64,000 nucleotides of DNA from Bordetella parapertussis (GCA_945861275.1 CAMATZ010000005.1:62001-126000); one strand, 5' to 3'; shown: positions 1-9,194, counted from the stretch's first letter. Notes: generated from the sequence alone by a model not told the origin. Translations and numbers: made by a program.

Positions 1-287
1 CCTACGAAAAATTTCCGCATCCGGCTTCGGGTTACGCGATGGCGGGGTCGTTTGTTTCGCAGAATGCCAAAGGCGTGCGCGTCGCCATCACCGGCGCGGG
101 GCCGGGCGTGTTTCGCTGGAAAGAGGCGGAAGCAGCGCTGGGCAAGAAACTCGCCGCGGCATCAGTCGAGGGACTTAACATCGATGCAACCGACCTAAAC
201 GAAGACATGCACGGCACCAAAGAATACCGTGCAAATCTCGCCAAAGTAATGACCAAACGTGCGGTCGCTAAACTTTCAGGGAAATAA
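1..287 (+). CDS. Molybdenum hydroxylase FAD-binding subunit (CoxM type), C-terminal end only
   Basis: The reading frame is open from the left edge of the window, so this is the tail of a longer gene, about 94 residues. The visible part reads [17 protein letters not shown] and continues through an [12 protein letters not shown] stretch to a short helical end, which matches the C-terminal domain of the medium FAD subunit of CO-dehydrogenase/xanthine-dehydrogenase enzymes. That subunit passes electrons from the iron-sulfur subunit to the final acceptor. The 2Fe-2S subunit starts 2 bases after the stop codon, which supports the call. The catalytic Mo subunit is not in the window and may lie upstream. 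The substrate cannot be inferred. Confidence 0.75.
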   Translation, partial: YEKFPHPASGYAMAGSFVSQNAKGVRVAITGAGPGVFRWKEAEAALGKKLAAASVEGLNIDATDLNEDMHGTKEYRANLAKVMTKRAVAKLSGK

Positions 288-289
288 TC

Positions 290-760
<471 letters not shown>

Positions 761-763
761 TAT

Positions 764-1732
764 TTAGAGCTTGAGTTCCAGGCGCCGCACGATCTCTCCC
801 TCCTCCTCGTACATCTTGCGGGCGAGCTTTGCGTAGTCCTCGCCGTTGAGGTAGGCATTCTCCTGATCGAGGCGGTCAAGCGTTTTCTGGAACTCGGGGT
901 CTTCGAGTGCTTTTTTGAGCGCATCGTGGAGAATTCGCACGGTGCGCGGGTCCATGCCCTTGGGGCCGGCGATGCCGTAGGGCGAGGTTTGCACAATCGG
1001 GTAGCCCAGTTCCTTAAGCGTCGGCACGGTCGGCCAGCGCTTGGTGCGCTTCTCGCCCCAGGTGACCAGCAGGCGCAACCGCCCGGCGTCAACCATCTCA
1101 CCCCAGCCGGTCGAATCTGCGGTCGCGTTGACGTGGCCGCCCATCACCGCCGCACCGTTCTCCGCGTAGCCCTTGAACGGCACTTGCAGCCACTTGATGC
1201 CGTCGCGGCGCGCGATCTCCTCCATGGTGATATGCAGGCTGGTGCCGTGTCCGGGCGTGCCGTAGGTTACCTTGCCCGGGTTCGCCTTGGCGTGTGCGAC
1301 GAATTCCTGCCAGGTTTTCCACGGCGCGTCCGCCCGCACAACGACGCCGAAGGTGTAGCCCGTCAGATGGATGATCCAGGTGAAGTCGGTAAGCGGCTGA
1401 AAGGCCGTCTTCGTCATGTGCGGATAGCGGAAAACCGTGATCGGCATCTGCGCAATCGTGTAGCCGTCGGGTCTCGCATTGTTCGCCATGTAGGAGGGGC
1501 CGAGCGTGCCCGCGACGCCCGCGCGGTTTTCGATCACCAATCGTTGACTCAGGGTGCGGCCAGCGATTTCGGCGAGTACGCGCATCGCGACGTCGGTGCT
1601 ACCGCCGGCCAGCCACGGCACGATCAGCGTGATGGGGCGTTCGGGGTAGCCTTGCGCGCGCACTGGCGCCGTCAGGAGCATCGGCGTGAGCAGGATCGCC
1701 GCCAGCAGGATTAGTTGTCGACGCGATGGCAT
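764..1732 (-). CDS. Bug-family (TTT) periplasmic solute receptor
   Basis: A 322-residue receptor of the tripartite tricarboxylate transporter family. The start at 1732 is chosen over an in-frame ATG at 1765 because GAGGAG lies just before it and the protein then begins with a clean signal peptide (MPSRRQL, then a hydrophobic run ending VRAQG). Family hallmarks are YPERPITLIVPW, the GGSTD turn that contacts carboxylate ligands and ENRAG. The C-terminus ends in a charged helix. It ends 4 bases from the iron-sulfur subunit gene on the other strand, so the two are convergent. No TctA/TctB partner is nearby. The ligand is unknown; the family binds mostly carboxylates. Confidence 0.9.
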   Translation of the reverse strand: MPSRRQLILLAAILLTPMLLTAPVRAQGYPERPITLIVPWLAGGSTDVAMRVLAEIAGRTLSQRLVIENRAGVAGTLGPSYMANNARPDGYTIAQMPITVFRYPHMTKTAFQPLTDFTWIIHLTGYTFGVVVRADAPWKTWQEFVAHAKANPGKVTYGTPGHGTSLHITMEEIARRDGIKWLQVPFKGYAENGAAVMGGHVNATADSTGWGEMVDAGRLRLLVTWGEKRTKRWPTVPTLKELGYPIVQTSPYGIAGPKGMDPRTVRILHDALKKALEDPEFQKTLDRLDQENAYLNGEDYAKLARKMYEEEGEIVRRLELKL

Positions 1733-1892
1733 GATGCGTTTCTCCTCAGGCGGCAGGGTTGTCACGAACGGGCAATATATCCACCGGCGGTCGAGCAGTC
1801 AATCAACAACAGTTAGAATAACGCTAGCGATGCGTCGTATCCCGCTTGTTAACGCGGTCCAGAGCGTAGTATGAAACCACAGGACTACCCAG

Positions 1893-3341
1893 GTGCCAGA
1901 CTTTGACATCATTGTCGTCGGCTGCGGCATAGCGGGCTTAGCCGCCGCGGTAGCGGCACAGCAAGGCGGTGCGCGGGTGATCGTGCTGGAGCGCGCGCCC
2001 ATCGACGAACGCGGCGGCAACACGCGTCACACCGGCGCATGGCTGCGCATGAAAAGCGTGGATGAAGTGTCCGACGATTTCACCGAACACTTCGCCGCGA
2101 ACGCGGGCGGCTATCTTGATCCGTCGCTGGTGCATCTCACCGCGAAGGACCGCGAAAACTGGCCGCCCATGCTGCGCGCGATGAGCTTTGCCGATCCGGA
2201 AGTGGTGGCTACGTTTGCCGAGGAAGCGCCGCGCACTTTGAAATGGCTGCAGGGTTTCGGCATACGCTTCGAGAAACTTGAAACGCCCTTCCTCACCGCG
2301 GTGCAGCCGCGCATCGCACCGCATGGCGGAGGCTTTGCGCTGGTGGAAGCGTTGGCCACCGAGTTTGAGGGCAAGGGCGGCGTCATTCATTACGACACCG
2401 CCGCGCAATCGTTGGCTCAAAATGAGGATGGCGAAGTCGTCGGCGTGCGTGCCACCGGCCCGCGCAACAAGCCGCTCGCTTATCGCGGGCGCGCGGTGAT
2501 TCTGGGTTGCGGTGGCTTCGAAGGCAATGCCGAAATGATGAGCCGCTACATCGGGCCGCGTTCGTTGTTTTTGCGCTCGATGTCCAAAGGCTGCCATTAC
2601 AACAAGGGCGAAGGCATCGCGATGGCGCTGGCGATCGGCGCAGCGCCCTGTGGTGACTACGGCAGTTTTCACGCCTCGCCGATGGACCCGCGCTCGGATC
2701 GCGCGGGGCCATCGATTTACATTTACCCGCAAGGCATACTCGTCAATCAGCATGGCAGGCGTTTCACCGACGAAGGCCCGGGGCCGACCGACGAAACCTA
2801 CGAAGGCGTGACGCGCGAAATCAATGCGCAGCCCGGCGGCATTGCTTACGCCATACTCGATACCACACTCGCGAAAGTCGAACATCCCGAATCGGTGGTG
2901 CGCAGCGAAGTGCCGCCGGTGAAATCTGACACGCTTGCGGGCCTGGCCGCACAGTTGAAGATACCCGGCGATGCACTCGAAGCCACGGTGGCCGAATACA
3001 ACCGCGCGTGCAGCACGGGCCGTTACGCCGAAGCTGAAATGGACGGTCTGTGTACGCGTGGCGTGAGTCCGCGCAAATCCAACTGGGCGCGGCCGATAGC
3101 GAAGCCGCCTTACGTCGCGTATCCGATCATTTCGTCCATCGTGCTGACGTTTGGCGGTTTGAAAGTGACGTCGCAAGCGCAAGTGATTAACCAGCAGGGC
3201 GATGTGATTCCCGGCCTCTACGCCGCAGGGGAGACTATGGGCTTGTACTACCGTTCATATACGGGTGCTACTTCGGTATTGAAGGGCGCGGTGTTTGGGC
3301 GGCTGGCGGGTATGGATGCCGCGAAGCAAAGTAAGCGTTAG
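1893..3341 (+). CDS. FAD-dependent oxidoreductase, tricarballylate dehydrogenase (TcuA)-like
   Basis: A 482-residue flavoprotein of the fumarate reductase/succinate dehydrogenase flavoprotein family. The N-terminus has the dinucleotide fold GCGIAG (residues 10-15) and the ERAPIDERGGNTRHTG stretch typical of TcuA-like dehydrogenases. The C-terminus carries a second FAD motif, GLYAAGE, and SYTGATSVLKGAVFG. The start is GTG at 1893; an ATG at 1871 is out of frame. There is no signal peptide, so it is cytosolic. TcuA oxidises tricarballylate to cis-aconitate; here the substrate is only inferred to be a small organic acid. It is followed after 12 bases by a racemase-like gene, likely one operon, and a Bug receptor lies divergently upstream. 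Confidence 0.85.
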   Translation: MPDFDIIVVGCGIAGLAAAVAAQQGGARVIVLERAPIDERGGNTRHTGAWLRMKSVDEVSDDFTEHFAANAGGYLDPSLVHLTAKDRENWPPMLRAMSFADPEVVATFAEEAPRTLKWLQGFGIRFEKLETPFLTAVQPRIAPHGGGFALVEALATEFEGKGGVIHYDTAAQSLAQNEDGEVVGVRATGPRNKPLAYRGRAVILGCGGFEGNAEMMSRYIGPRSLFLRSMSKGCHYNKGEGIAMALAIGAAPCGDYGSFHASPMDPRSDRAGPSIYIYPQGILVNQHGRRFTDEGPGPTDETYEGVTREINAQPGGIAYAILDTTLAKVEHPESVVRSEVPPVKSDTLAGLAAQLKIPGDALEATVAEYNRACSTGRYAEAEMDGLCTRGVSPRKSNWARPIAKPPYVAYPIISSIVLTFGGLKVTSQAQVINQQGDVIPGLYAAGETMGLYYRSYTGATSVLKGAVFGRLAGMDAAKQSKR

Positions 3342-3353
3342 GAGAATTCCAGC

Positions 3354-4121
3354 ATGAGGATTTGCGTACAGAGCGGCACGCCACTCGGCACATCGGATAT
3401 CTACAAGCCGTACTACGATTCGCTCAGGCGCCATGCGCAGCGCGTGTGCCGGCCGGATACCGTGGTCGAGTTTCCCAATTTAGGCAGGAATCTTCCGGGC
3501 GCGGCCCGCAGCAGAACGCACCTGCAACTCGTTGCGCACGAAACGATCAGGAGCGCGATGCGCGCCCAGGCGGAAGGATACGACGTGTTTGTGACGCAGT
3601 GCCTCGACCTCGGATACCACGAGCTGCGCGAGATGGTCGATATCCCGGTGGTTTTCATGACGCAGGCCACACTCGCCTATTACAGCCAGTTGGCGCCGAA
3701 CTTCGCGTTTATCGTGAACAACGTTCGTCTGCACTACTTTTTTCTGGAGCTCGCTGATCGCTACAAGGTCAAGGAGCGCATGGCGCCGGGCGGCTACGTG
3801 AACTTCGCGTTCACCGACTACGCGAACCTCTGGAATAACCCGCAGCCTTATGTCGAGGAGTTCATGCGGGTGGCGAAGGCGCTTGTCGCGCGCGGCGCCA
3901 CCGCGCTCTATCCCGCGGGGCTGTACCTCGGTCAGTGGTTGATCGACCAGGATATACGGGAAGTGGATGGCGCGATCATCATGGACCCGCTGGCCATCGG
4001 CATCAAGATGGCGGAGTTGTCGCCGGACCTTAAACGCATGGGCATCAAGCCCTACCAAGCCGGCCCTTGGGCGGTTCCGCCCGAGGAGGTCCGCAATCTG
4101 CTTAGAAGCGAATTCGCTTAG
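3354..4121 (+). CDS. Asp/Glu/hydantoin racemase superfamily protein lacking the second cysteine
   Basis: A 255-residue protein with the fold signature of the Asp/Glu/hydantoin racemase and maleate isomerase superfamily: the first half-site TQCLDLGYHEL contains C83, followed by DIPVVFMTQA. In the active enzymes a second catalytic cysteine lies in an LGC-type motif of the second domain. The matching stretch here, GATALYPAG (about residues 181-189), has no cysteine. Two-base racemisation therefore looks unlikely and a one-base lyase or decarboxylase-like role is possible. The start at 3354 has GGAGAA 7 bases upstream. It sits 12 bases after the TcuA-like flavoprotein, suggesting they act on related acids. 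Confidence 0.75.
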   Translation: MRICVQSGTPLGTSDIYKPYYDSLRRHAQRVCRPDTVVEFPNLGRNLPGAARSRTHLQLVAHETIRSAMRAQAEGYDVFVTQCLDLGYHELREMVDIPVVFMTQATLAYYSQLAPNFAFIVNNVRLHYFFLELADRYKVKERMAPGGYVNFAFTDYANLWNNPQPYVEEFMRVAKALVARGATALYPAGLYLGQWLIDQDIREVDGAIIMDPLAIGIKMAELSPDLKRMGIKPYQAGPWAVPPEEVRNLLRSEFA

Positions 4122-4173
4122 CAGATTTCTCATGGCGCAAAGATTTTACACCGCGATGGTTGGTCGTCAGGTC

Positions 4174-4400
4174 GTAGGTCGGAACGCGCAGCGGTTCCGA
4201 CTCACCTGCGAGCTTGCCGCCACCGTTTGTTGGAACCGCTGCGTTCTGACCTACGCGAGCTCGCTTTCGTAGGGTGGGCAAAACGTTTTTTGTTTTGCCC
4301 ACGCCGCCGAACTTTGCCACACCGCACCGCGTGGGCACATAGAGCGTGCTCACCCTACGAGCAACTTTGCAGGGCGCAATTGAAGCGAAGCATTGCGCCC
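4174..4400. repeat. Cluster of three inverted repeats (GTAGGGTGGGCA type)
   Basis: This 300-base gap (4122-4421) between convergent genes has no gene. It holds three nested palindromes. Arms at 4174-4201 and 4231-4254 share GTAGGTC-GAACGC-AGCGGTTCC. Arms at 4269-4280 (GTAGGGTGGGCA) and 4347-4359 (GTGCTCACCCTAC) bracket an inner hairpin, GGGCAAAACG/TTTTGCCC. A third hairpin, AGGGCGCAAT/ATTGCGCCCT, lies at 4371-4400, followed at 4398-4421 by a decayed copy of a CTTCGACAAGCTCAGGGCAGG-like repeat. Together these look like layered small mobile repeats (REP or MITE type). They may also help terminate the convergent transcripts, though no T-tract follows. Confidence 0.7.
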
Positions 4401-4421
4401 TTCGCGAGCTCGGGGCAGGCG

Positions 4422-6155
4422 TTACTTCTTGCTGGACGGGCGCGCCTTTTTCTTTGCAACCGCCGCCGGTTTTTCCCCTGCCTTCGCCGGAATAATCGGC
4501 AGCAGCAAATACGTCGGCTTGTTTTTCCCCGAATGGATGGTATTGAACGCTTCGGCGTTGTAGTCGGCATGGTAGTGCGTGAAGTGCGCCGAGGCGTGGC
4601 CGTCCTTGGGTGAAATGTCGAGACGTAGTTTGTGGCCCTTCTTGATCACGATGCAGGTGGAAATAATTTCCACCTGACACTCGACGATCTCGCCTTTTTT
4701 TAATAACCAGCGTTCGTTGTGCGCGTGATACGGGCGGTATGGCAACGACTTTTCCCGATCCAGCTTGCGGTGTGAAGCGCGCAGCCAGCCTTTGGTGAGG
4801 CACTCGGTGGGTTCGCCGCGCTGGCCGAGTTCGGGCACATCGCGGCCCCTGGCGTCGATGTTGCGCAAAGTGGCAAGGATGTCCATGTCCTCGGACGTGC
4901 TAGACACCCAGATGTTGAGCACAATAGGTCCGGTAATCTCGGTGTCTGCCTTCATCGGCGCAGTCTCAAATGAAACGCCGGTGCGCCCACCGTGCGAGTG
5001 GCGTCCGCCGGGTGAGGCCGGATAGGTGATCTTGCTGGCCTTCGCGGGCGGCGTGGCAGAGATTTTGCCTTCGGCGGTTTTGCCGTTGCCTGGTTTGTCC
5101 TTGGTGGGTTGCAGATAAAATTTGGTCCACTGCGTGCGGGCGAGCGGCCACTCGTTTTCAAAACGAAACGGGTAGCGCTTCAAGGTGCCGCCGGTGCGGA
5201 TTTCGAGCTTGACCGGCGGCTCGTCCATGATGCCGGTGTTGATGCCTTTAAGCCAGTAGTCGAACCAGCGCAGTTGTTCGATGCGCGCTTCTGCCGCGTG
5301 AAACGGGTGATAGTGCGAGCCGGTGTGGATGCGCAGCTTTTTGTGTTGGGACGCCGCGCACATATAACCCTCGGTATTGCCGCGCAGATGCAGGCCGTGG
5401 CCACCCCAGTTGCCGACGCTGTACATCGGCACGGTGATCTTGTCCCAGCGCGCGCTTTTCTGCCGCCACCACTCGGAGTCGAGATCGTTGCGCATGTAGG
5501 TCCACAATTGATTGTTGTTGAACGCCTCGGGGTTGTAGCTGTTCGGTTTGCCCAGCAGGTGATGCGCAGCCTGCAGATACCACCACGACACCAGAAAACC
5601 CGAAGCAAAAATCCCCCCGTGATACGCCTGATCGCGATACTGATCGGCGCGGCCTTCCCACGGCATGATGGCTTTGAGCGAGGGCGGCTGCAGATTGGCG
5701 ACACGCCACTGAAAATTCGCGTGATACGAAATGCCCAGGCAACCGACATTGCCATTGCTCCAAGCTTGTTTGGCGACATGTTCTATCGCGTCGTAGGTAT
5801 CGACCGCTTCCTGATACGAACTCGGTTCGGATGCCCCCAGCGATTTGCCCGAGCCGCGGCTGTCCACGCGCACCAGCACATAGCCGCGCGGACACCACCA
5901 CAGCGGATTGCAGCATTCCCAGTTCATGTAGGGATTGGCTTTTTCTTCGAGATCGGGCGGCGGTACCCACAGCTTGTCTTTTTGGTAGGGGCCGGTGATG
6001 AGCAGGATGGGAAATTTTTCATCGCCCCCATCAGGGCGAAATATATCGGCGCTCAGCACCGAGCCGTCGCGCAGCGGAATCGCCACATCTTTTTCGACGA
6101 TGAGTTTGTATTTTTTGGGCTGGGAAGTGTTGTAAGTGAGGTTGTGCTTGGGCAT
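4422..6155 (-). CDS. CocE/NonD-family (peptidase S15) hydrolase
   Basis: A 577-residue protein of the X-Pro dipeptidyl-peptidase/CocE family, usual length 550-670. An alpha/beta-hydrolase domain fills roughly residues 20-300: VDSRGSGKS (about 98-105) is the family oxyanion-region motif, and the nucleophile elbow is GISYHA with S143. The second half has the jelly-roll C-terminal domain (GPIVLNIWVSSTSEDMD and following). The last dozen residues are lysine-rich (AKKKARPSSKK). There is no signal peptide. Family members hydrolyse esters or amides of acylated small molecules; the substrate here is unknown. It is transcribed away from the GlcG-like gene, with a dRS3-like repeat between them. Confidence 0.88.
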   Translation of the reverse strand: MPKHNLTYNTSQPKKYKLIVEKDVAIPLRDGSVLSADIFRPDGGDEKFPILLITGPYQKDKLWVPPPDLEEKANPYMNWECCNPLWWCPRGYVLVRVDSRGSGKSLGASEPSSYQEAVDTYDAIEHVAKQAWSNGNVGCLGISYHANFQWRVANLQPPSLKAIMPWEGRADQYRDQAYHGGIFASGFLVSWWYLQAAHHLLGKPNSYNPEAFNNNQLWTYMRNDLDSEWWRQKSARWDKITVPMYSVGNWGGHGLHLRGNTEGYMCAASQHKKLRIHTGSHYHPFHAAEARIEQLRWFDYWLKGINTGIMDEPPVKLEIRTGGTLKRYPFRFENEWPLARTQWTKFYLQPTKDKPGNGKTAEGKISATPPAKASKITYPASPGGRHSHGGRTGVSFETAPMKADTEITGPIVLNIWVSSTSEDMDILATLRNIDARGRDVPELGQRGEPTECLTKGWLRASHRKLDREKSLPYRPYHAHNERWLLKKGEIVECQVEIISTCIVIKKGHKLRLDISPKDGHASAHFTHYHADYNAEAFNTIHSGKNKPTYLLLPIIPAKAGEKPAAVAKKKARPSSKK

Positions 6156-6265
6156 GGATATCTCCGTGGCGGAATTTTTAGGCAGCGCGAGAATTATAAG
6201 TGTTTGTGGTGTTGTGCAATAATTTCAATAAAAACAAATACTTGCGATATGTTTTCTTAACAGGA

Positions 6266-6380
6266 ACCGTCGTTCCGGGCTCGACCCGGAACCCAGGTTG
6301 TTCAACCGCGCGTAGCGCCTCGATTTACATCCTTCGGATCGGGTTACGTACTGGATGCTGGCTTGCGCCAGCATGACGGG
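6266..6380. repeat. Composite palindromic repeat, dRS3-like pair
   Basis: Two short palindromes in opposite orientation: GTCGTTCCGGGC...GACCCGGAACCCA at about 6269-6295 and TACTGGATGCTGGC...GCCAGCATGACGG at about 6348-6380. The same outer words (GTC-TTCC at one end, GGAT/ATGACG at the other) recur at 52050, 53851 and 56078. They resemble the dRS3/RS repeats known from Neisseria and other betaproteobacteria. The element fills most of the gap between two minus-strand genes. Confidence 0.65.
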
Positions 6381-6396
6381 CGGTGTGTGGCGCGCG

Positions 6397-6864
6397 TCAG
6401 TTCTGCAATCGCACATGATGCGCAAGATTTTCGCAATCCTCATCGGTCTTCAACCCGGCCGCGCGTATGCCATGCGCGGCGAGCGCTTCGTCCTGTTCTT
6501 CCTTGTCGCCGGTGACGCCCACCGCACCCAGCAATTCGCCATCGGTGGCGCGTATCAGCCTGCCGCCGCCTTCGGCAAATATTTTGTCAACAGAGGCCTT
6601 GAACAAAAAATCCATGAACAACGGCTTTTGTTCGGTTCGCACCCGCACCAGACTTGATGATCGTCCCAGCGCCAGCGAGGCATAAGCTTTGCCCATCGCC
6701 ATTTCAAAACGCAGCATCGCCGAGCCGTCTTCTTTTTTGAAGGCTTTGGGGATTGCGCCGGGTTCCACCACGACCACCGAGATCGGACGGCATTGCAGTT
6801 CACGCGCGCGCGCGATGACGGCATCGATAATTTTTTCGGCTTGCGACAGGGTGATAGTACTCAT
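6397..6864 (-). CDS. GlcG/HbpS-family heme-binding-like protein
   Basis: A 155-residue protein of the GlcG/HbpS (DUF336) family. The start at 6864 (MSTITLSQAEKII) is preferred to 6906 because GGAGATGCCCT precedes it and the family begins at this LTLxxA-like helix. Family signatures include VVVVEPGAIPKAFKKEDGSAM, the KAYASLALGRSS segment and a glycine-rich C-terminal sheet, GGRLIR...GELLGAVGVTGDK. Members form oligomers and some bind heme or small aromatics; many sit in catabolic operons as accessory proteins without a proven role. No signal peptide is present. The CocE-like hydrolase lies downstream across a repeat, so co-transcription is uncertain. Confidence 0.85.
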   Translation of the reverse strand: MSTITLSQAEKIIDAVIARARELQCRPISVVVVEPGAIPKAFKKEDGSAMLRFEMAMGKAYASLALGRSSSLVRVRTEQKPLFMDFLFKASVDKIFAEGGGRLIRATDGELLGAVGVTGDKEEQDEALAAHGIRAAGLKTDEDCENLAHHVRLQN

Positions 6865-6944
6865 AGGGCATCTCCGGTTGGAGTTGGGATTATAGGCCGC
6901 TTGCACTACAATCCCCCCTCACAAACCCGTTGACACCTACGCCC

Positions 6945-7913
6945 ATGACGCGATCAAAAGCCGTCGTTGCACTGCTGCTGGTTTTCATGCTGCCCGGCAG
7001 CGCATGGACCGCGGAATATCCGGCAAAGCCCGTGCGTTTTATCGTGGGCTTCCCGCCCGGCGGCGCCAACGATCTGGTGGCGCGCGTGGTGGCGGCGAAG
7101 TTAAGTCCGCGTCTGGGGCAGCAAATCGTGGTTGAAAATCGCGCCGGCGCGGGCGGCAACATTGCGCACGAGTTTGTGGCCAAAGCCGCACCCGACGGCT
7201 ACACCCTGCTGCTCGCGTCGGTGGCCTCACTCGCGATGAGCCCGGGCTTGTATGGCAAGGTGCCGTTTGATTCGCTGAACGATTTCGCACCGGTGGCCCA
7301 GCTGGTCGACGTGAGCAGCCTGTTGTCGGTGCATCCGTCGATGCCGGTGAAAACACTCAGGGAATTTGTCGCGCGCGCGAAACAGCAGCCCGGCACTATA
7401 AACATTGCCAACCCCGGCGCCGGCAGCATCGCGCATCTGTCGTTCGAGTTGTTCAAGGCGACCGCCGGCATCCGTCTGGTCAATGTGCCCTACAGGGGAG
7501 GCGCACAAGCGGTGATCGACGCTATCTCCGGTCAGGTTGAAAGTCTCGTCGGGGTGATTTCCACCGGCGCTCCGCATGTGAGATCCGGCAAGCTGCGCGG
7601 CATCGGCGTCACCAGCCTGAAGCGCTCGCCGATATTGCCCGATGTGCCGTCGATAGCTGAAGGCGGCTATCCGGGATTTGAAGCCAGCGGCTGGCTGGGC
7701 ATGGCGTTTCCGGCGAAAACACCCGCTGCGATCATCGAACGCATGCACAAGGACACCGTTGCGGTAATGGCCATGCCCGATGTGCGTGAGCAACTGCAAA
7801 ATGCCGGACTGGAGCCTGCGGTAAAGGATACCGAAGCATTTCGTGCCTACATACGCTCTGAACTGAACAAATGGTCACGGCTGATCAAGGACGCAGGCAT
7901 CAAGGCCGATTGA
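6945..7913 (+). CDS. Bug-family (TTT) periplasmic solute receptor
   Basis: A 322-residue receptor. The ATG at 6945 is preferred to a TTG at 6930; the protein then starts MTRSKAVVALLLVFMLPGSAWTAEYPAKP, written here only to its signal-peptide features: two basic residues, a hydrophobic core and an A-E-Y cleavage region. Motifs are GFPPGGANDLVAR and ENRAGAGGNIAHEF, plus the PYRGGAQAV domain hinge. It should capture a small carboxylate in the periplasm. The ketopantoate-reductase-like gene follows in the same direction after 128 bases. No membrane partner is encoded nearby. Confidence 0.92.
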   Translation: MTRSKAVVALLLVFMLPGSAWTAEYPAKPVRFIVGFPPGGANDLVARVVAAKLSPRLGQQIVVENRAGAGGNIAHEFVAKAAPDGYTLLLASVASLAMSPGLYGKVPFDSLNDFAPVAQLVDVSSLLSVHPSMPVKTLREFVARAKQQPGTINIANPGAGSIAHLSFELFKATAGIRLVNVPYRGGAQAVIDAISGQVESLVGVISTGAPHVRSGKLRGIGVTSLKRSPILPDVPSIAEGGYPGFEASGWLGMAFPAKTPAAIIERMHKDTVAVMAMPDVREQLQNAGLEPAVKDTEAFRAYIRSELNKWSRLIKDAGIKAD

Positions 7914-8041
7914 TGGTGTGGCGCGTAACGTTGCATCGCTGTGGCCTATTGAATAGAATCAATCCCCTGTTGTGACACGCTGCACCCGCAAGGCAAACCT
8001 GCACGCCCGCTCCGATTTAATCTTCACTCACAAGGACGACT

Positions 8042-9109
8042 ATGGCTACCACCTACAAAATTCTCATCATGGGCGCGTCCTACGGCTCGTTGCTCGGCAC
8101 CAAACTCGCGCTCGCAGGGCACAACGTTGATCTGGTGTGTCTGCCCGCCGAAGCGGACTTGATCAACACCGAAGGCGCCATCGTGCGCATGCCGGTCAAG
8201 GGCCGCGAAGGCCTGGTGGAAATCAACTCCAAAAAACTGTCGGGAAAAATGGCCGCGGGTGGCACCACCGCATTCGACCCGGTCAACTACGATTTGGTGG
8301 TGCTCGCCATGCAGGAGCCGCAATACCGTTCGCCCGGTGTGCGCGAATTGCTCGACGCCGTGGCGAAGTCGAAGAAGCCCTGCATGTCGATCATGAACAT
8401 GCCGCCGCTGCCGTATTTGAAGCGCATCAAGTCCATCGACGCCAACGCCATCCGCGGCTGCTATACCGAGGCCGCGGTGTGGGACACTTTTGACCCCGCG
8501 TGCATGACGCTATGCAGTCCCGATCCGCAGGCGTTTCGTCCGCCCGAAGACAAGGTCAATGTGCTGCAAGTGCGGCTGCCGACCAATTTCAAGTCGGCGC
8601 GGTTTGAGTCCGATGCTCATACCGCAGTGCTGCGTGTGCTGGAAAAAGACGTGGACGCGTCACGCTTTGATGTTGGCGGCAGCAAGATCGAACTGCCGGT
8701 GAAATTGAAGGTGCACGACTCGGTATTCGTGCCGCTCGCCAAATGGGCGATGCTGTGCTCCGGCAATTACCGCTGCGTGCAAAAAGACGCCATGCGCCCG
8801 ATCAAGGACGCGGTGCACAGCGACCTTGAAGCCTCGCGTGCGGTTTACGACTGGGTGGTCAAGCTGTGCGTGTCGCTGGGGGCGAATCCGCGCGATATGG
8901 TGCCGTTCGAAAAATACGCCAACGCAGCGTTATCGCTGCTCACGCCTTCGTCCGCGGCACGCGCTCTCGCCAACGGCGCGACCAACATCGAGCGCGTGGA
9001 TCGTCTGGTGCAAACCATTGCCAAATCCAAAGGCATGCAACTGGATGTGCTCGATCAGACGGTGACGCTGGTGGATGGGTGGCTGGAGAAAAACCGCAAG
9101 AAGGCCTGA
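8042..9109 (+). CDS. Ketopantoate reductase (ApbA/PanE)-like NAD(P)-binding protein
   Basis: A 355-residue protein with an N-terminal Rossmann fold (YKILIMGASYGSLLG, glycines at 11, 15 and 19) and the overall lay-out of 2-dehydropantoate 2-reductases. The nucleotide loop GASYGSLLG differs from the usual GxGxxG, and I do not see the typical catalytic Lys-Asn-Glu set clearly, so a genuine pantothenate role is doubtful. The start has AAGGA 6 bases upstream. The gene ends in a strong bidirectional terminator and follows a Bug receptor, so a catabolic 2-oxoacid or 2-hydroxyacid role is an inference. Confidence 0.7.
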   Translation: MATTYKILIMGASYGSLLGTKLALAGHNVDLVCLPAEADLINTEGAIVRMPVKGREGLVEINSKKLSGKMAAGGTTAFDPVNYDLVVLAMQEPQYRSPGVRELLDAVAKSKKPCMSIMNMPPLPYLKRIKSIDANAIRGCYTEAAVWDTFDPACMTLCSPDPQAFRPPEDKVNVLQVRLPTNFKSARFESDAHTAVLRVLEKDVDASRFDVGGSKIELPVKLKVHDSVFVPLAKWAMLCSGNYRCVQKDAMRPIKDAVHSDLEASRAVYDWVVKLCVSLGANPRDMVPFEKYANAALSLLTPSSAARALANGATNIERVDRLVQTIAKSKGMQLDVLDQTVTLVDGWLEKNRKKA

Positions 9110-9132
9110 CGCGGGTGTTGCAACGATAGACG

Positions 9133-9164
9133 AAAAAAAGCCCGGAAAATCTCCGGGCTTTTTT
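9133..9164. terminator. Bidirectional intrinsic terminator
   Basis: A perfect hairpin AAGCCCGGA-loop-TCCGGGCTT with an A-tract on the left and a T-tract on the right. It lies between the ends of two convergent genes (stops at 9109 and 9195), so it can stop transcripts from both sides. Confidence 0.9.
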
Positions 9165-9194
9165 GTCGTCCGCAGGCCGTCTGTGACCGGCGAG

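Noticed and set aside
1938-3182. 414-codon minus-strand open frame inside the TcuA-like gene
   Set aside because: Antisense shadow of a gene with clear FAD motifs; its composition is typical of GC-rich reverse frames.
4102-4803. Minus-strand open frame of 233 codons across the 4122-4421 repeats
   Set aside because: It mixes repeat sequence with an out-of-frame part of the CocE-like gene; no gene-like features.
5109-6260. Long plus-strand open frame (383 codons) opposite the CocE-like gene
   Set aside because: It is rich in Arg, His and Ala in the way GC-rich antisense frames are, has no family signature and fully overlaps a well-supported gene.
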